Part shown: positions 35,761-47,480 of the stretch, piece by piece
Numbering within the stretch: the stretch's first letter is position 1
Layout of the letters: each line of letters starts with the position of its first letter
From: Callorhinus ursinus
Taxonomy: Eukaryota > Chordata > Mammalia > Carnivora > Otariidae
Reading direction: 5' to 3'
DNA length: 64,000 nucleotides
Assembly (NCBI RefSeq): GCF_003265705.1
Contig: NW_020312788.1
Coordinates: 5,994,301 to 6,058,300 of the forward strand
Notes under the pieces: generated by a model
Databases searched by the model: none
What the model was told of the DNA's origin: nothing
The model's input: only the letters and a program-made list of their open reading frames with translations
Made by a program: the position numbers and the translations under genes

Positions 35761-36589
35761 GACTTTATCTAATTTATATATATTTAACTCAAATTTATAA
35801 CCCACCAAGAAAACTCACATTAACCCCTTTATTTAAGATTATTCCTTAAAAAACGAAGCACCAAAACTTTAAACCAAATGTGTTTATGATTTAGGTACAA
35901 TTATCACCTTGCCTAATCTCAGCACACAGCTCAATAATTTCATAGAGCACTTTGATTTAGGAACATACAGGCAAAATTTAAGAACAACACTTCAGGCAAC
36001 ATATCAGTTTGCAGTTTTAAGTTTGAAAGGCTTTGGAAATGTTTATATCCAAGATACAGTGGCAGCTATGTATTTATCATTTTTTAAATTTCATTCTGCC
36101 AGAGGACAAGGCCAGTTCCTGAAAAACAAATCCAGCCCAGGCTTCTTAGAGTCAGGTCCCATTGCAAAACATTGTTCTTTAATCTTTATGATCTGAGAGA
36201 GAAAATAGTAAAGCATCCACAAAAAAAGTCACCGTTTGGGTGACTTCTGACTTTTCTTGCACAAGTTTGCATTCTTGTCAAGTCTTAAAAAGAATTTTCT
36301 ACATTACAACTTTTAACTATTGTTCCTCCATGTACAAAACATAGATAAGCTGGAAGTTGAGTGAAATGATCTTGGGTTTTATGTGCTCTGTCTCACAGCA
36401 TTTCAAAATGAACTTAGATTTATTGAAAAAGCCATAAGAATAGACAAGGGAAGGAAATTAACTTTAAACATTTAGAAAAATAGTGCTTAGGAAACCCTGG
36501 ATTTTCTAGAAGGGGCTGCTTGACTGCATAAACACAGTGGGAGAGGCTCCCTATTCTAGAAGGCAATCTGACCTTTTAAGGTAGACTTT

Positions 36590-36798
36590 TTTTTTTTTAA
36601 AGATTTTTTATTTATTTGTTAGAGAGAGAGAGCGAGAGCACGCTGGAGAGAACAAGCACAAGCAGGGGCAAGGCAGGCAGTAGGAGAAGCAGGCTCCCCG
36701 CTGAGCAGGGAGTCCGATGCGGGGCTTGATCCCAGGACCCTGGGATCATGCCCTGAGCCCAAGGCAGACGCTTAACGACTGAGCCACCCAGGCACCCC
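36590..36798 (-). mobile_element. CAN-SINE (SINEC)
   Basis: Reverse full copy with a slightly expanded body. Flanked by aaggtagactttt / aaagtagacattt. Confidence 0.95.
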
Positions 36799-38207
36799 TA
36801 AAGTAGACATTTTAAAATGAGAGAATAAGAAAGTAAAAATATTGGCTTCAGGTGGAAAATTTCCTTGGAATAAATGCTTTTATATGTGTAATCTAAATGG
36901 CACCTGAGAATTCCTTGCCTCCAAGGGATCTGGTTAAACTTGATATTAAACCCCATTCTGTAGTCAGGCGCTTACTCCATAATTTCAGCAAATTCTTCTG
37001 GCTTACTTTCTCATGCTTCTCTATGCTATCATAAACCAGTGTTCTTTTGCTCTTTATCTATAAAATTCCACAATACTGTAGATGCAAGACACAATCCCTT
37101 CATCAGTTTCCATAAAAATCCACTCACATCATGCATTGTGTAAAGTTTTAACTGTTGCATCTTTTGAAGATTTAGAGTGGTTATAAGGAAGGGTCACATG
37201 CTGGAGCATGGCTTTTGACCAATCTTTAGGCTTCACCATGTAAGTGCCTCCTTTACTCCTCTACTTTGTGTCTTCAGCCATTGTAATTTTTCACTTCAAC
37301 ACCAGTACTATTCTCCAAATAACAGCTGTGTGTCTGCCCACTTCCTTTGCAATCTTGATAAATCTGGCCTTTCAGAATTACATTAGAGCAGGCCCAGCAG
37401 TAGTGGGTGGATAATCCACAGTAAAGAATATCTGAATATCCGAAAAGTTTCTCTACTCACTTTCTCAAATATCTTTTATGGAATGATACCAAGGTGTCTG
37501 ACATATTGTTGATTGCCTTTCAGTATATAGAACACAGACATCCCTTAATACTGGGGCATAGATTAGAGGATCCAGATTAACAATTAGGAAGAGTAGCTCT
37601 AAATTCTAAGCTCTAAGGGTGGCTCATGAGAATGCTGCCCTCCCCACTCCTTGCCACCTCCCTAAATTCCAGCAGAACTTCAGATTTTGCCCAAATGCCT
37701 CCTCCCCTGAAAGGTCTTCCCAGCCTTCTCCAGCAGACCATAGCTGTTCTTCTTCTGCAAGACTATGGGTATAATCTGACGGTTAATAGAAAGAACAATC
37801 CAGTATAAATAAGAACTTTCTAACAATTAGAGTTCACTAATGTTGGCATGGGCTACCCTGGGATTCAGTGAGCCTTTTGTGCCTGGAACAACTTAGAGGT
37901 TGGAAAAACAATTGCCCACAATGTGGTAGGGGCAGTTTATTGTTGAATAAAAACTCAACTTGATGATCTTCAAGGTCTCCTCTAATGTTGTTTCTAGTTA
38001 CTGCCTTGTTCCGCTGATGAAATAAAATATAGAGCTGTTCTGCAACTACTTCATTATTTTTGCATGTCTTTTTAATTTTTTTCTAAGTAAATATGAAACA
38101 GCTCAGGAGCAGCAATCTTGTCATTCATTCCTTTTCAGTACTTAGACCACCTTGTACAAAAAAAAAAAATTTATGAATTGAAGGGAGGTTAAGAAATGTA
38201 AGGGAGG

Positions 38208-38410
38208 GGGCACCTGGGTGGGTCAGATGGTTAAGCATCTGCCTTCGGCTCTGGTCATGATCCCGGGGTCCTGAGATTGAGCCCCACATTGGGCTCCCTG
38301 CTCAAATGGGGAGCCTGCTTCTCCCTCTCCCTCTGCCATTCTCTCCACTTGTGCTCTCTGGCTCTATCTCTCTGTCAAATAAATAAATAAAATCTTTAAA
38401 AAAGAAAAAA
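38208..38410 (+). mobile_element. CAN-SINE (SINEC)
   Basis: Full sense copy (gggcacctgggtgggtcag). Flanked by gaaatgtaagggagg / gaaacgtaagggagg. Confidence 0.96.
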
Positions 38411-38859
38411 AGAAACGTAAGGGAGGACAACCTGGAGACAAAAAAGGAGATATGGAGCTACACCACAGCATGACATTTTTGGGATCAGGTCCCACTGAAG
38501 GACAGGAGCTCACAGAGCATTAGAACAATCCTTCAACAACCTCAATTATTCTACCACTAGGTCCATGCAGAAATTATTGCTGCCACTGCTGACCAGCATG
38601 CAAAAGCAGTTCTCATTCTCTTCCTTCTTTCATCATTCCTGATTTTCTACATATTGAGAAAGATATTTGCAGGAAACACTAAATAAAGTGTTTAATAATT
38701 ATGGCAAATATATCCATAAATTCTTTAATTGCCCCCCTTTGATTGGAGGAAATTCCATAAAAGAAGAATAGAACCCAATCACAGACAAGATAAAGACAAA
38801 TACATCAAGTCCATAATTGGGTTCACAGATGTGCAGCATCTACTGGTGATTAAAAGCTG

Positions 38860-39030
38860 GGAGGTGGTTATACTGCCTTGTGCTGAAAAGAATGGTTTGT
38901 GGATCACCAGCATTGGCACTGCCTGGGAGCTCTTTAGAAATGCAGAATTTCAGGCTCCGCTTCAAACTTACTGAACCAGAATCTGCACTGTAACAGCCCA
39001 AGGTTTTTCCTGTCCAAGTTTGAAAAGCAC
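38860..39030 (-). repeat. MER5A relic
   Basis: 'ctgggagctctttagaaatg', 'caggctccgcttcaaac', 'ctgaaccagaatctgcac', 'gaaaagcactag' in the antisense order of MER5A. Confidence 0.8.
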
Positions 39031-39989
39031 TAGCGTACAGGGCCTTGTCTTTTGGGAGAGGGGCTGATCAGAATCAGCTAGGGAAATTGGTTAAAGAAAA
39101 AGCACCTCCTGAAGAGTCTATTATGCCCACACTAGTGCTTCTGTTACTGATGAGAATTGTGATAACATATTTCTGGGGATTTGGGGAGGAAAAAATGATT
39201 GTAAATCATTGACCTGTGGCTATAACACTGAAGCCCATTTCTGTTTATTGTGTTTTTTGCAGAACAATCATGCAATCAAAAATGAGGGCTTTTTCCCCAA
39301 CATTGTCTAAAATTGAAACAAACTAGTCATACTTTTTCTTTAGATCAAAATGGCAATTTCTTTTTAACAATTCTACAAATGAAAAATTTTAAGACATCCT
39401 GTTGACTTCTAGTTGGTATGTAAAAAGCCCTAATGAATAAGTCAGAAAGTTTTTAGCATGGGAATGTGCTTTGAATTTATGAACATATCTGGGGAGTGGA
39501 GAGTGGAGAGGATTATCATTGCATTAAATATTTAAAGCCTGAACATAGCATTTATATTTGCTATAATTCGTGGAGAGGATAAGTTAACAGGTAAATGTAT
39601 GAAAGTCACCAAAAATACTCTTTATGTTGTTTCTAGATTAAGCAGTTGACTAAACAAAATACTCACTATCATAAGACATGTTCTCCAATTGAAGAACAGC
39701 TTAAAATACATTTTTTAAAATAAAGATGAGCATGTAATTACTTTGTTAACATTAAAAGCTTAATGGAAAAATATGCTCTATTTTGAAGCAAAAAATAACT
39801 GAATAATATAATGTAATTTAAATTTAGTTAGGGTCTGGTATTCAGAGAATGGAAAACATTCCTCATTCTAATTTCAAGAACTCTTGACTATGAGGGGGAG
39901 CCACAAAAAAGTTCCCATCTAGGTGACAATCACTCAGATTTCCTCAGTCATCGATGTGAGAGGTCATGAGGTCTGAGTTCAAAGTTAGA

Positions 39990-40100
39990 AGAGTGAATCT
40001 CAACTTTGTCCTTATTCTTGTAAGCAAGTAATTTAACCTTTTCGATCCTCACTTTTTTATCTGTAAAATGAAGAAATCATTATATATGATTTCTATGAGA
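39990..40100 (+). repeat. MIR core relic
   Basis: 'caagtaatttaacctttt' then 'tcctcacttttttatctgt' and 'aaaatgaagaaatc' fit a sense MIR core. Short and diverged. Confidence 0.5.
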
Positions 40101-40599
40101 GTTTTTTCATATGTTTATTGATAACATGAGTTACTATATATATTACATTTACTTATTGTCTCTCATTGTGGCTTTTGCTTTTTTTTGGATGAAATGATAT
40201 CATGCCTTTATGAACAACACATGAAATAATTTTAAAAATTTGGTATTTACCTTTTAATTTTGTTAATCATCATTTTACCTAACAGGTTTTTAATTTTATA
40301 TAGCCAAATATATTGTTTTTAAGATTTTTCAATTGTTCTCATAAGTCATCCTTTAGCTCAAGAGAAGATAATACTTTACACAAATAATCTTCTAGATTTG
40401 AATTAATTATAATTTACTCATGTCTTTTAAAGTACTTTTATTATAAAATCATAAAGTGCACATTGTAAATAAAAATATTTTGGTTTTGCTAATATTTTGT
40501 CATATTATGGTTAATATTTTGGTTTATTTCCTTTTAGTCATTTCTCTATGTAGATTTTGTCCAAAATTGGGACAATACTATTATGACATAATAAGAAAT

Positions 40600-41225
40600 A
40601 TATATTTGGTCTCTGCCTCCAATTCCTGACAGGGTTCCTAAAACCCTCATAATATTTTATAAGTGATAGAGATGCTAGGAGCATCTTCTCTTCTAATATT
40701 TGGTCTTTGACCCAAATTCCTGACACAAGAGCTTTTAGACCCTTGGAATTCCTGGGGAGATAAGGGTCTCTTTTTGTATGCTAATGAGATGACTGGTGGC
40801 TAGGGGCCTCTAGATAGCTTCAGGTTGGGGGTTGTTCACCAAAAAGACTAAGGCATGAGTAGAAGGTTGAACTATCATCCCTACCTTCAACCTTTGGGGA
40901 GGGAAGACAGGGTAGACTTAATCACCAATGGCCAATGATTTAATCAATTATTCCTAAGTAATAGAACTTCCATAAACACTCTAAACAACAGGATTCAAAG
41001 TGCTTCTTGGTTGGTTAACACATGGAGGTGCTGAGAAGTTGGTATGCCTGGAGAGGGTGTGGAAGCTCTGTATCATTCACCATCCCCAATACCTTGCCCA
41101 TGCATCTTTTCCATTTGGCTGTTCCTAAGTTGTATCCTACATTATAAACCAGTCACAGTGAGCAAACTTTTCTTGAGATCTGTGGGTTGTTCTAGTAAGT
41201 TATCTAATCTGAAGAGGGGTTATTA
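40600..41225 (+). mobile_element. Ancient LTR (family not named)
   Basis: Carries phrases that recur in one old mammalian LTR: 'tgtatgctaatgagatgact', 'caatggccaatgatttaatc', 'tccatttggctgttcctaag', 'ttgtatcctacattataaac' and 'ctgtgggttgttctag'. No internal retroviral sequence is next to it, so it is a solo LTR. Confidence 0.65.
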
Positions 41226-42299
41226 ATATATGCATATTAACATATGCTTCAATTTGAAAGTATTTTATCTTAAAAGAATTAAAAACTTATTTCCTGGCTC
41301 TGTCCACTGCAAAGGCCTAGAAGTAATGACCAATACATAACATATTGAGCACAGCAATGTCAAACTGTGGTCTCCAAATACCTTTCCCACTAAAAGGAAC
41401 AAGGGCTCCTTAGAAAAATGTCTCAATGCAGAAGTGGAAGAGAAATGTGCAAGGTAAAAATAGAGCATCATTTGATAACAGAAAACAAACAAGCAGAACC
41501 ATCAAAAGAACTTGGAAGTCAACTTGAGGGGCTTTTTCCATTGGTCAAAGATGAGAGAGCATGAGCATCAATCAGGATAATAGCAGTGGTTTGAAATAAA
41601 TCCTGTATGTGTTTAAAAAAACAACAAATAACTCATTTATCATCTTTGGAGGGCTGGAAAGAATGAATGTATTATTTGAAAACTAATAAACAAGGAGGAA
41701 ATCAAGTATTTTTGTAGTCTTCCTTTATAAGCTGCATTACTGGGTAACCAAAGATTCAGTGGGAGAAAATTTCTCTTTATTAAAGTATTCTAAATAATAA
41801 ATGAAAAGGAAATAATAGAATTAAAATATTACCATTTTATGACTTCTAATGAATGAATAAATGCAAGCAGTGATCATCAACAGTGGTAACATCACAAAAA
41901 AAGATAACCTGATATGGTTTATCACCAATGGAAAAGCCACAACTCCACCTATCTAGTCGTCAAAAAGAATAAATAAATTAAATAATTGAAACTCAATTAT
42001 CAAGACTCTAATATCTAACTTCTAATTTTTAGAAAAGAAAAATACAGAAGAACCTATTAAATGATATCATCGGAATTCAATTGGCAAAATTCAGACTATG
42101 GAAAATTCTTCAGAGCAAATAACTCAGTTTCTTCAACAAATTGTAAAAGGAAAAAAAACACAGGGAGAGGAGGAGGGAAGGAAAGAGAGGAGGGCGAAGA
42201 GAGAAGAGAAAAGAAGAGAGCCTATTAATTATCAGAAACTGAAGAGACATAGAATATACCTCATTTTTTACAGATACACACTGAACTATTTATGGGTGA

Positions 42300-42500
42300 A
42301 ATGATATCTGAGATTTGCTTTCAAAATAGTCCATCAGGTAGAATGACTTCCATTTTATACCAATGAAGGTATAAATGAACCAAGATTGTCCAAAGGTGAT
42401 AATTTTTGTATAACTGGGTAACAGTGACATGGGCCTTTATTATACTAATCTCTCCTTTTGTATGTGTTTGAAATTTTGTACAATAAAAATATCTTAAAAA
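42300..42500 (+). repeat. Old LINE-like 3' end (tentative)
   Basis: 'tttgtataactgggtaacag' followed by 'ttattatactaatctctcc' and 'tttgtacaataaaaatatc'. Resembles the segment at 28290. Identity uncertain. Confidence 0.35.
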
Positions 42501-42771
42501 GAATTAAACACTCTTGGAGTATTCCCCATGAGAAGAGAAGAAGGAGTAAATCTAATCACAAATATGCTTCCAGACCCACAGAGAAGAAATTGCATAGTCT
42601 GAATTTTTTTGAACTATTTTTGAGCATTAAAAAAAAAAAAAAAAACGTGTGAGCTCATAATCTTCTGGTCTTCGTGAGAGAAATGTTATCCTTGAGCCAA
42701 AATGTGTGCCCAACTTGAAGAATAGTGTAAGACAATGGAGATAGCTCTTAAGAGCTCAAATGATATTTATT

Positions 42772-42962
42772 TTTTTAAAAGATTTTATTTATTTATTTGA
42801 GAGAGAAAATGAGAGATAGAGAGCACGAGAGGGAAGAGGGTCAGAGGGAGAAGCAGACTCCCTGCTCAGCAGGGAGCCCGATGCGGGACTCGATTCCGGG
42901 ACTCCAGGATCATGACCTGAGCTGAAGGCAGTCGCTTAACCAACTGAGCCACCCAGGTGCCC
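42772..42962 (-). mobile_element. CAN-SINE (SINEC)
   Basis: Reverse full copy flanked by an exact 16-bp duplication tcaaatgatatttatt (42756-42771 and 42963-42978). Confidence 0.97.
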
Positions 42963-43087
42963 TCAAATGATATTTATTAATGATACTTATTTTCTTGGGT
43001 GCAGAAATGAAGTAGAAGTGAAAATATGGTCATCAAATATTCTCCTTACTTAGCTCTCATTATTTCTTTTTTAAAATTAAAAAATAA

Positions 43088-43286
43088 GGGCGCCTGGGTG
43101 GCTCAGTCGTTAAGCAACTGCCTTTGACTCAGGTCATGATCCCAGCGTCCTGGGATCGAATCCTGCATTGGGCTCTCCGTTCAGCGGGGAGTCTGCTTCT
43201 CTCTCTCCCACTCCCCCTGCTTGTGTTCCCTCTTTCGCTGTCTCTCTCTCTGTCAAAAAATAAATAAAATCTTTAAAAAAAATAGT
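43088..43286 (+). mobile_element. CAN-SINE (SINEC)
   Basis: Sense full copy starting GGGCGCCTGGGTGGCTCAG. The tail reaches 43286. A-rich flanks hide the duplication. Confidence 0.95.
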
Positions 43287-44559
43287 TTGCTAGGAAAAAA
43301 AAATTGTTTGCTAGAACACAGACTAACCAAGCTTATCCTCTACGTTGAAGACTTACAATTATTATCCGCCGTGAATTTATTTTTTTAAACTGTTTGCCAG
43401 TGTGCGAATCAACTAAAAGACATACAGTTTCCAAATGGAGTCCTCAAATTTGAGGCACGAATTGATGTCTCTCCTCAATGGGGTCCCTCCAACACTTGCT
43501 TTGAATAAGTTTCTGGATAATCACAGGAGATCACAGTCTTTCTTTTCTCACTTTTCTTCCCAGCAATACCCAACCTTGTGCTGTCCCCAGAAATGCAGAA
43601 CCCTCGGGATGCATTAACATACACAGAACCATAGACTGAAATATCTGAAAAGGCTCTGAATCTTTGTTACAGGGTGAGAAAATTTCAGAATACAAATTAT
43701 ATAGTGTTGAGGTAATTTACAAGTACACAGTCTCACATTCCTCAATTAACTTGGCACAGGTTTAAAGCCTTATCAGTCTGTTGTTGGATGGCTTCACTTG
43801 TATTCTTCTTGAAGGCAGCTGGTCCCGCCTTTGGCCTTGACTTAGGGTCACTGTCCTTTCTTGCTAGGCAAACCATCACCCGAGGCCTCCTCTGAGTTTT
43901 ACTTCTATAGGTTTCCTAGGACTCCAGAGAGGCAGGCTACTTTCCATCTGAAAGCCCAAGTCAAGTTCTCTGCACTCACATGGAAACTGTTCTGGCAGCT
44001 CCAGATATGAGCTAAGAATTTTCTGACCAGCCTTCCTCTGGAGTCTGGGCAATGACAGTTTACCTGAGCTAAACATCCTCCCTTAATGAATATGTTCTAC
44101 ATATTTTGTATTTTACTTTTTCCTCTCCTCCCTATGCTTCAAATTTTCAAAGACCTTGTATTATCCTCTTTTTTCTATTCCTTATCACAGACACCTAAGG
44201 GCTCCCTACCACCATTCTCCACTCCAACTTCAATCACAGTTTCCAAGAAAATGCCCAAGCTCTAAATATATCCTTGGACTTGTAAACTCTCCCTCACAGT
44301 TGAACCCTTATCATAGACACTTTGGCCCAGCAAAACGGAGAATCACATTTCCCAACTTGAATGAAGATCCGTGACAGTCCTGGGTAGCAAATACCCCTGG
44401 GAATCACCTAGCCCCTTGGATCCTTTCTTTGGAGAACTGACCTTGAACTGGCAGAGCCCCTTCTGCCCTTGCTCTTTGTACAGAAAACTGGAAGTGCCTG
44501 AGAAGCATTACATTCCTGGGAAAACCCATAGCCAAGTGCTGACTTGTGTAGGAGTTTGA

Positions 44560-44805
44560 CAGCCTAGACTTTGCCTCAAAGTGGGACACATCTGAGATGT
44601 CATTTATGTTCCAGGGTACCCATGAAATCAGTCTGAGGGTGAAAAATAACTTGAAATTTCTCTCCTGCTCATTTCCTTCCCCCTTTTCAGTCCTGCTTCC
44701 TCTACTCCCTTACCTGCTTCTCCTGGGAGCACTTCCTTAATAAATTCTGAATATTTATATATGAATTCTTATCTCGGGGTCACCTTCTGGAGAATTCAAC
44801 CTAAG
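44560..44805 (+). mobile_element. LTR-like 3' end (tentative)
   Basis: AATAAA at 44739-44744 is followed by 'cttatctcggggtcaccttc' and 'ggagaattcaacctaagaga', which looks like the R/U5 end of an old LTR. The upstream limit is unclear (it may reach 44140). Confidence 0.4.
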
Positions 44806-44828
44806 AGATCATTCAACCATGCCATAAA

Positions 44829-45012
44829 AACATTTTTTTAAAAGAGTTACTTATTTTCTTTGAGGGAGAGAGAGAGAAAGAGAACACACGAGAAGGGGGA
44901 GGGGCAGAGGGAGAGGGAGAAGCAGACTCCCCGCTGAGCAGGGAGCCCGATGCAGGACTCGATCCCAGGACTCTGGGATCATAACCTGAGCTGAAGGCCA
45001 CCCAGGTGCCCC
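44829..45012 (-). mobile_element. CAN-SINE with a head deletion
   Basis: Reverse copy. The segment 'gactgagcc' and neighbouring bases are missing between 'gagctgaagg' and 'ccacccaggtgcccc'. Confidence 0.92.
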
Positions 45013-45748
45013 TATGATATAGTACAGACAATATAACCAAAGAAAGTAGCAACATTTCTTAAAATATGTAAACTCACATAAGTTTTATCAATTTCCCAAT
45101 ACATCTACTATAGTCCATAAAGAAAATTTTAGAGGATGGTTGTTTATATTGAAAATCACAAGCTATGCTTCCCCAACCTAGTAGATGGCTTGATACTGGA
45201 ACACAATTCGTATTTGCTAAATAAATGATGCCTTATGGTTAAAAGTAGCTTTTATTTAACCTTGTGTTAATCAACTGATTAGGCAAAATATTTCACAATG
45301 AGTAACAATATGTGAGGCAGGCTTTTTGGTGCTTATATTACATATAGAAATTCAAAATTAATATCCACTTGTAAAAACCCCTGAAAACCTTTAAAAAGGA
45401 ACATCTGTACTCACATGAGCATATTGAACATTAAACAGAAATACAAGAATTTCATGTTTGTATCCCCTAAATGCAAACATTAATGTGGTAATAATTTGTT
45501 TGAGGTTTACAGTTATTGTCATAATTTTGCTATCATTTCAATATTTAGTCACTGCTTTTAATATTACAGTTCTAAGGAAAGCCTTTAGTTATGAAAGTGC
45601 TCTATTGACTGTTGAGCACATTTGATTCCAATTTCAGGATCCTCATACTTCAAATGTGAACTTGCCTTAATCCACTGGAAACAATGTGGAGACTTATGGA
45701 GCCAATTTAAGAAGTCGAGCACTTTTACTGGAAGAGTTGTATTCTCAT

Positions 45749-45782
45749 ATCAACACTAGATAAAAAATGGCTTAGTGTTGAT
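45749..45782. repeat. Inverted repeat, 10-bp arms
   Basis: atcaacacta (45749-45758) and tagtgttgat (45773-45782) with a 14-nt loop. A third copy of the motif, atatcaacact, lies near 45872. Confidence 0.85.
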
Positions 45783-46251
45783 GTAAGAATTTCAGTCGTT
45801 TGCAGGAGACTTTCCACAATTATTCTTCCCTTACATTTTTTTCAAATATATTAAATATGTGACATTTTTATATCAACACTCGAAAAGCACTAAAACATCT
45901 ATAATAGCAAAATATCACCGAAGTATAACACCCCCCGAATTTTCACTCAGTCATCACTGACATAGCAATTTTTTTGGTCCAGCTGTTCTGTCTTCCAAGA
46001 GTAAAACCATAGCAAGAATGGGTTGAATTCTCAGCAACAAAAATGAGGCATCACAGTAAAAGCAGTTCTAAGAGGGAAGTTTATAGCAATAGACGCCTAT
46101 CTCAAGAAGCAAGAAAAATCCCAAATAAGCAACTTAAACTTGCACTTAAAGGAATTAGAAAAAGAACAACAAACAAAACCTAAAACTAGCAGATGGAAGG
46201 AAACAATAAAGATAAGAGCAGAAATAAATGATATAGAAACTAAAAAAACTT

Positions 46252-46450
46252 GGGGCATCTGGGTGGCTCAGTCAGTTAAGTGTCTGCCTTCGGCTCAGGT
46301 CATGATCCCAGGGTCCTAGGATCGAGCCCCACATCAGGCTCCCTCCTTCTCCTTCTCCCTCTGCCTGCCACTTCCCTTGCTTCTGTGCTCTCTCTCGCAC
46401 TCTCTCTCTCTCTCTCTCTGTCAAATAAAGAAATAAAATCTTAAAAAAAA
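46252..46450 (+). mobile_element. CAN-SINE nested in L1
   Basis: Sense full copy flanked by gaaactaaaaaaac (46236-46249 and from 46451). Confidence 0.96.
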
Positions 46451-47440
46451 GAAACTAAAAAAAACAAAACAATAGAACAGATCAATGAAATCAAAATCTG
46501 GTTTTTTGAAAAAAAATCAATAAAATTGATAAACTTCTAGCCAGATTTATTAAGAAAAAAAGAGAAAGGACTCAAATAAATAAAAGCACAAATAAGAGGA
46601 GAAATAACAACCAACACCACAGAAATATAAATAATCATAAGAGAATTTTATGAAAAATTATATGCCAACAAATTGGACAACCTAGAAGAAATGGGTAAAT
46701 TCCTAGAAACATATAAACTACCAAAACTGAAACAGGAAGAACTAGAAAATTTGAATAGACTGATAACCAGCAAAGAAATGAAGCCAGTAAATCCCAACAA
46801 ACAAAAGTCCAGGACCAGATGGATTCACAGGCAAATTTTACCAAACATTTAAAGAATTAATACCTATTCCTCTTAAACTACTCCAAAAAACAGAAAAGGA
46901 AGGAAAGCTTCCGAATTCATTCTATGAGGACAGCATTGCCCAGATACCAAAGCCAGATAAAGACACCACAAAAAAGGAGAACTACAGGCTAATATCCGTG
47001 ATGAACACAGATGCCAAAAATCTCAACAAAATACTAGGAAACCAAATTCAACAATATATTTAAAAAAGAATTCACCACAATCAAGTGGGATTTATTCCTG
47101 GGTTGCGAGTGTGTTTCAATATTCACAAATCAATCAATGTGATACATCACATCAATAGGAGAAAGGATAAGAACCATATGATCCTTTCAATAGATACGGG
47201 AAAAAGCATTTCACAAAGTACAACATCCACTCATGATAAAAACCCTCAACAAAATAGGTTAGAGGGAACAAACCTCCACCTAATAAAGGCCATCTATGAA
47301 AAACCCGCAGCTAACACCATCCTTAATGGGAAAAAAACTGAGAAATTTCCCCTAAGGTCAGGAACAAGACAAAGATGTCCACTCTCACCAATTTTATTCA
47401 ACATGGTACCAGAAGTCCTAGCCATAGGAGTCAGATAACA

Positions 47441-47479
<39 letters not shown>

Positions 47480-47480
47480 A
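47441..47480 (+). repeat. (TAAA)n microsatellite within L1 ORF2
   Basis: About ten TAAA units, 40 bp, interrupting the reverse transcriptase region. Confidence 0.97.

Larger units (their letters stand above)
30821..46049. other. Intergenic DNA downstream of SLC38A11, first part
   Basis: No coding exons were recognised. Named repeats are listed separately. Stretches without an assignment are 31430-32600, 33005-33800, 33995-34690, 35760-36590, 36800-38200, 39030-40600, 41225-42300, 43290-44560 and 45012-46049. A 95-codon open frame at 35909-36196 (+) has no recognised similarity and is probably chance. The poly(A)-like AATAAA at 31851 could belong to a long SLC38A11 3' UTR. Confidence 0.7.
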
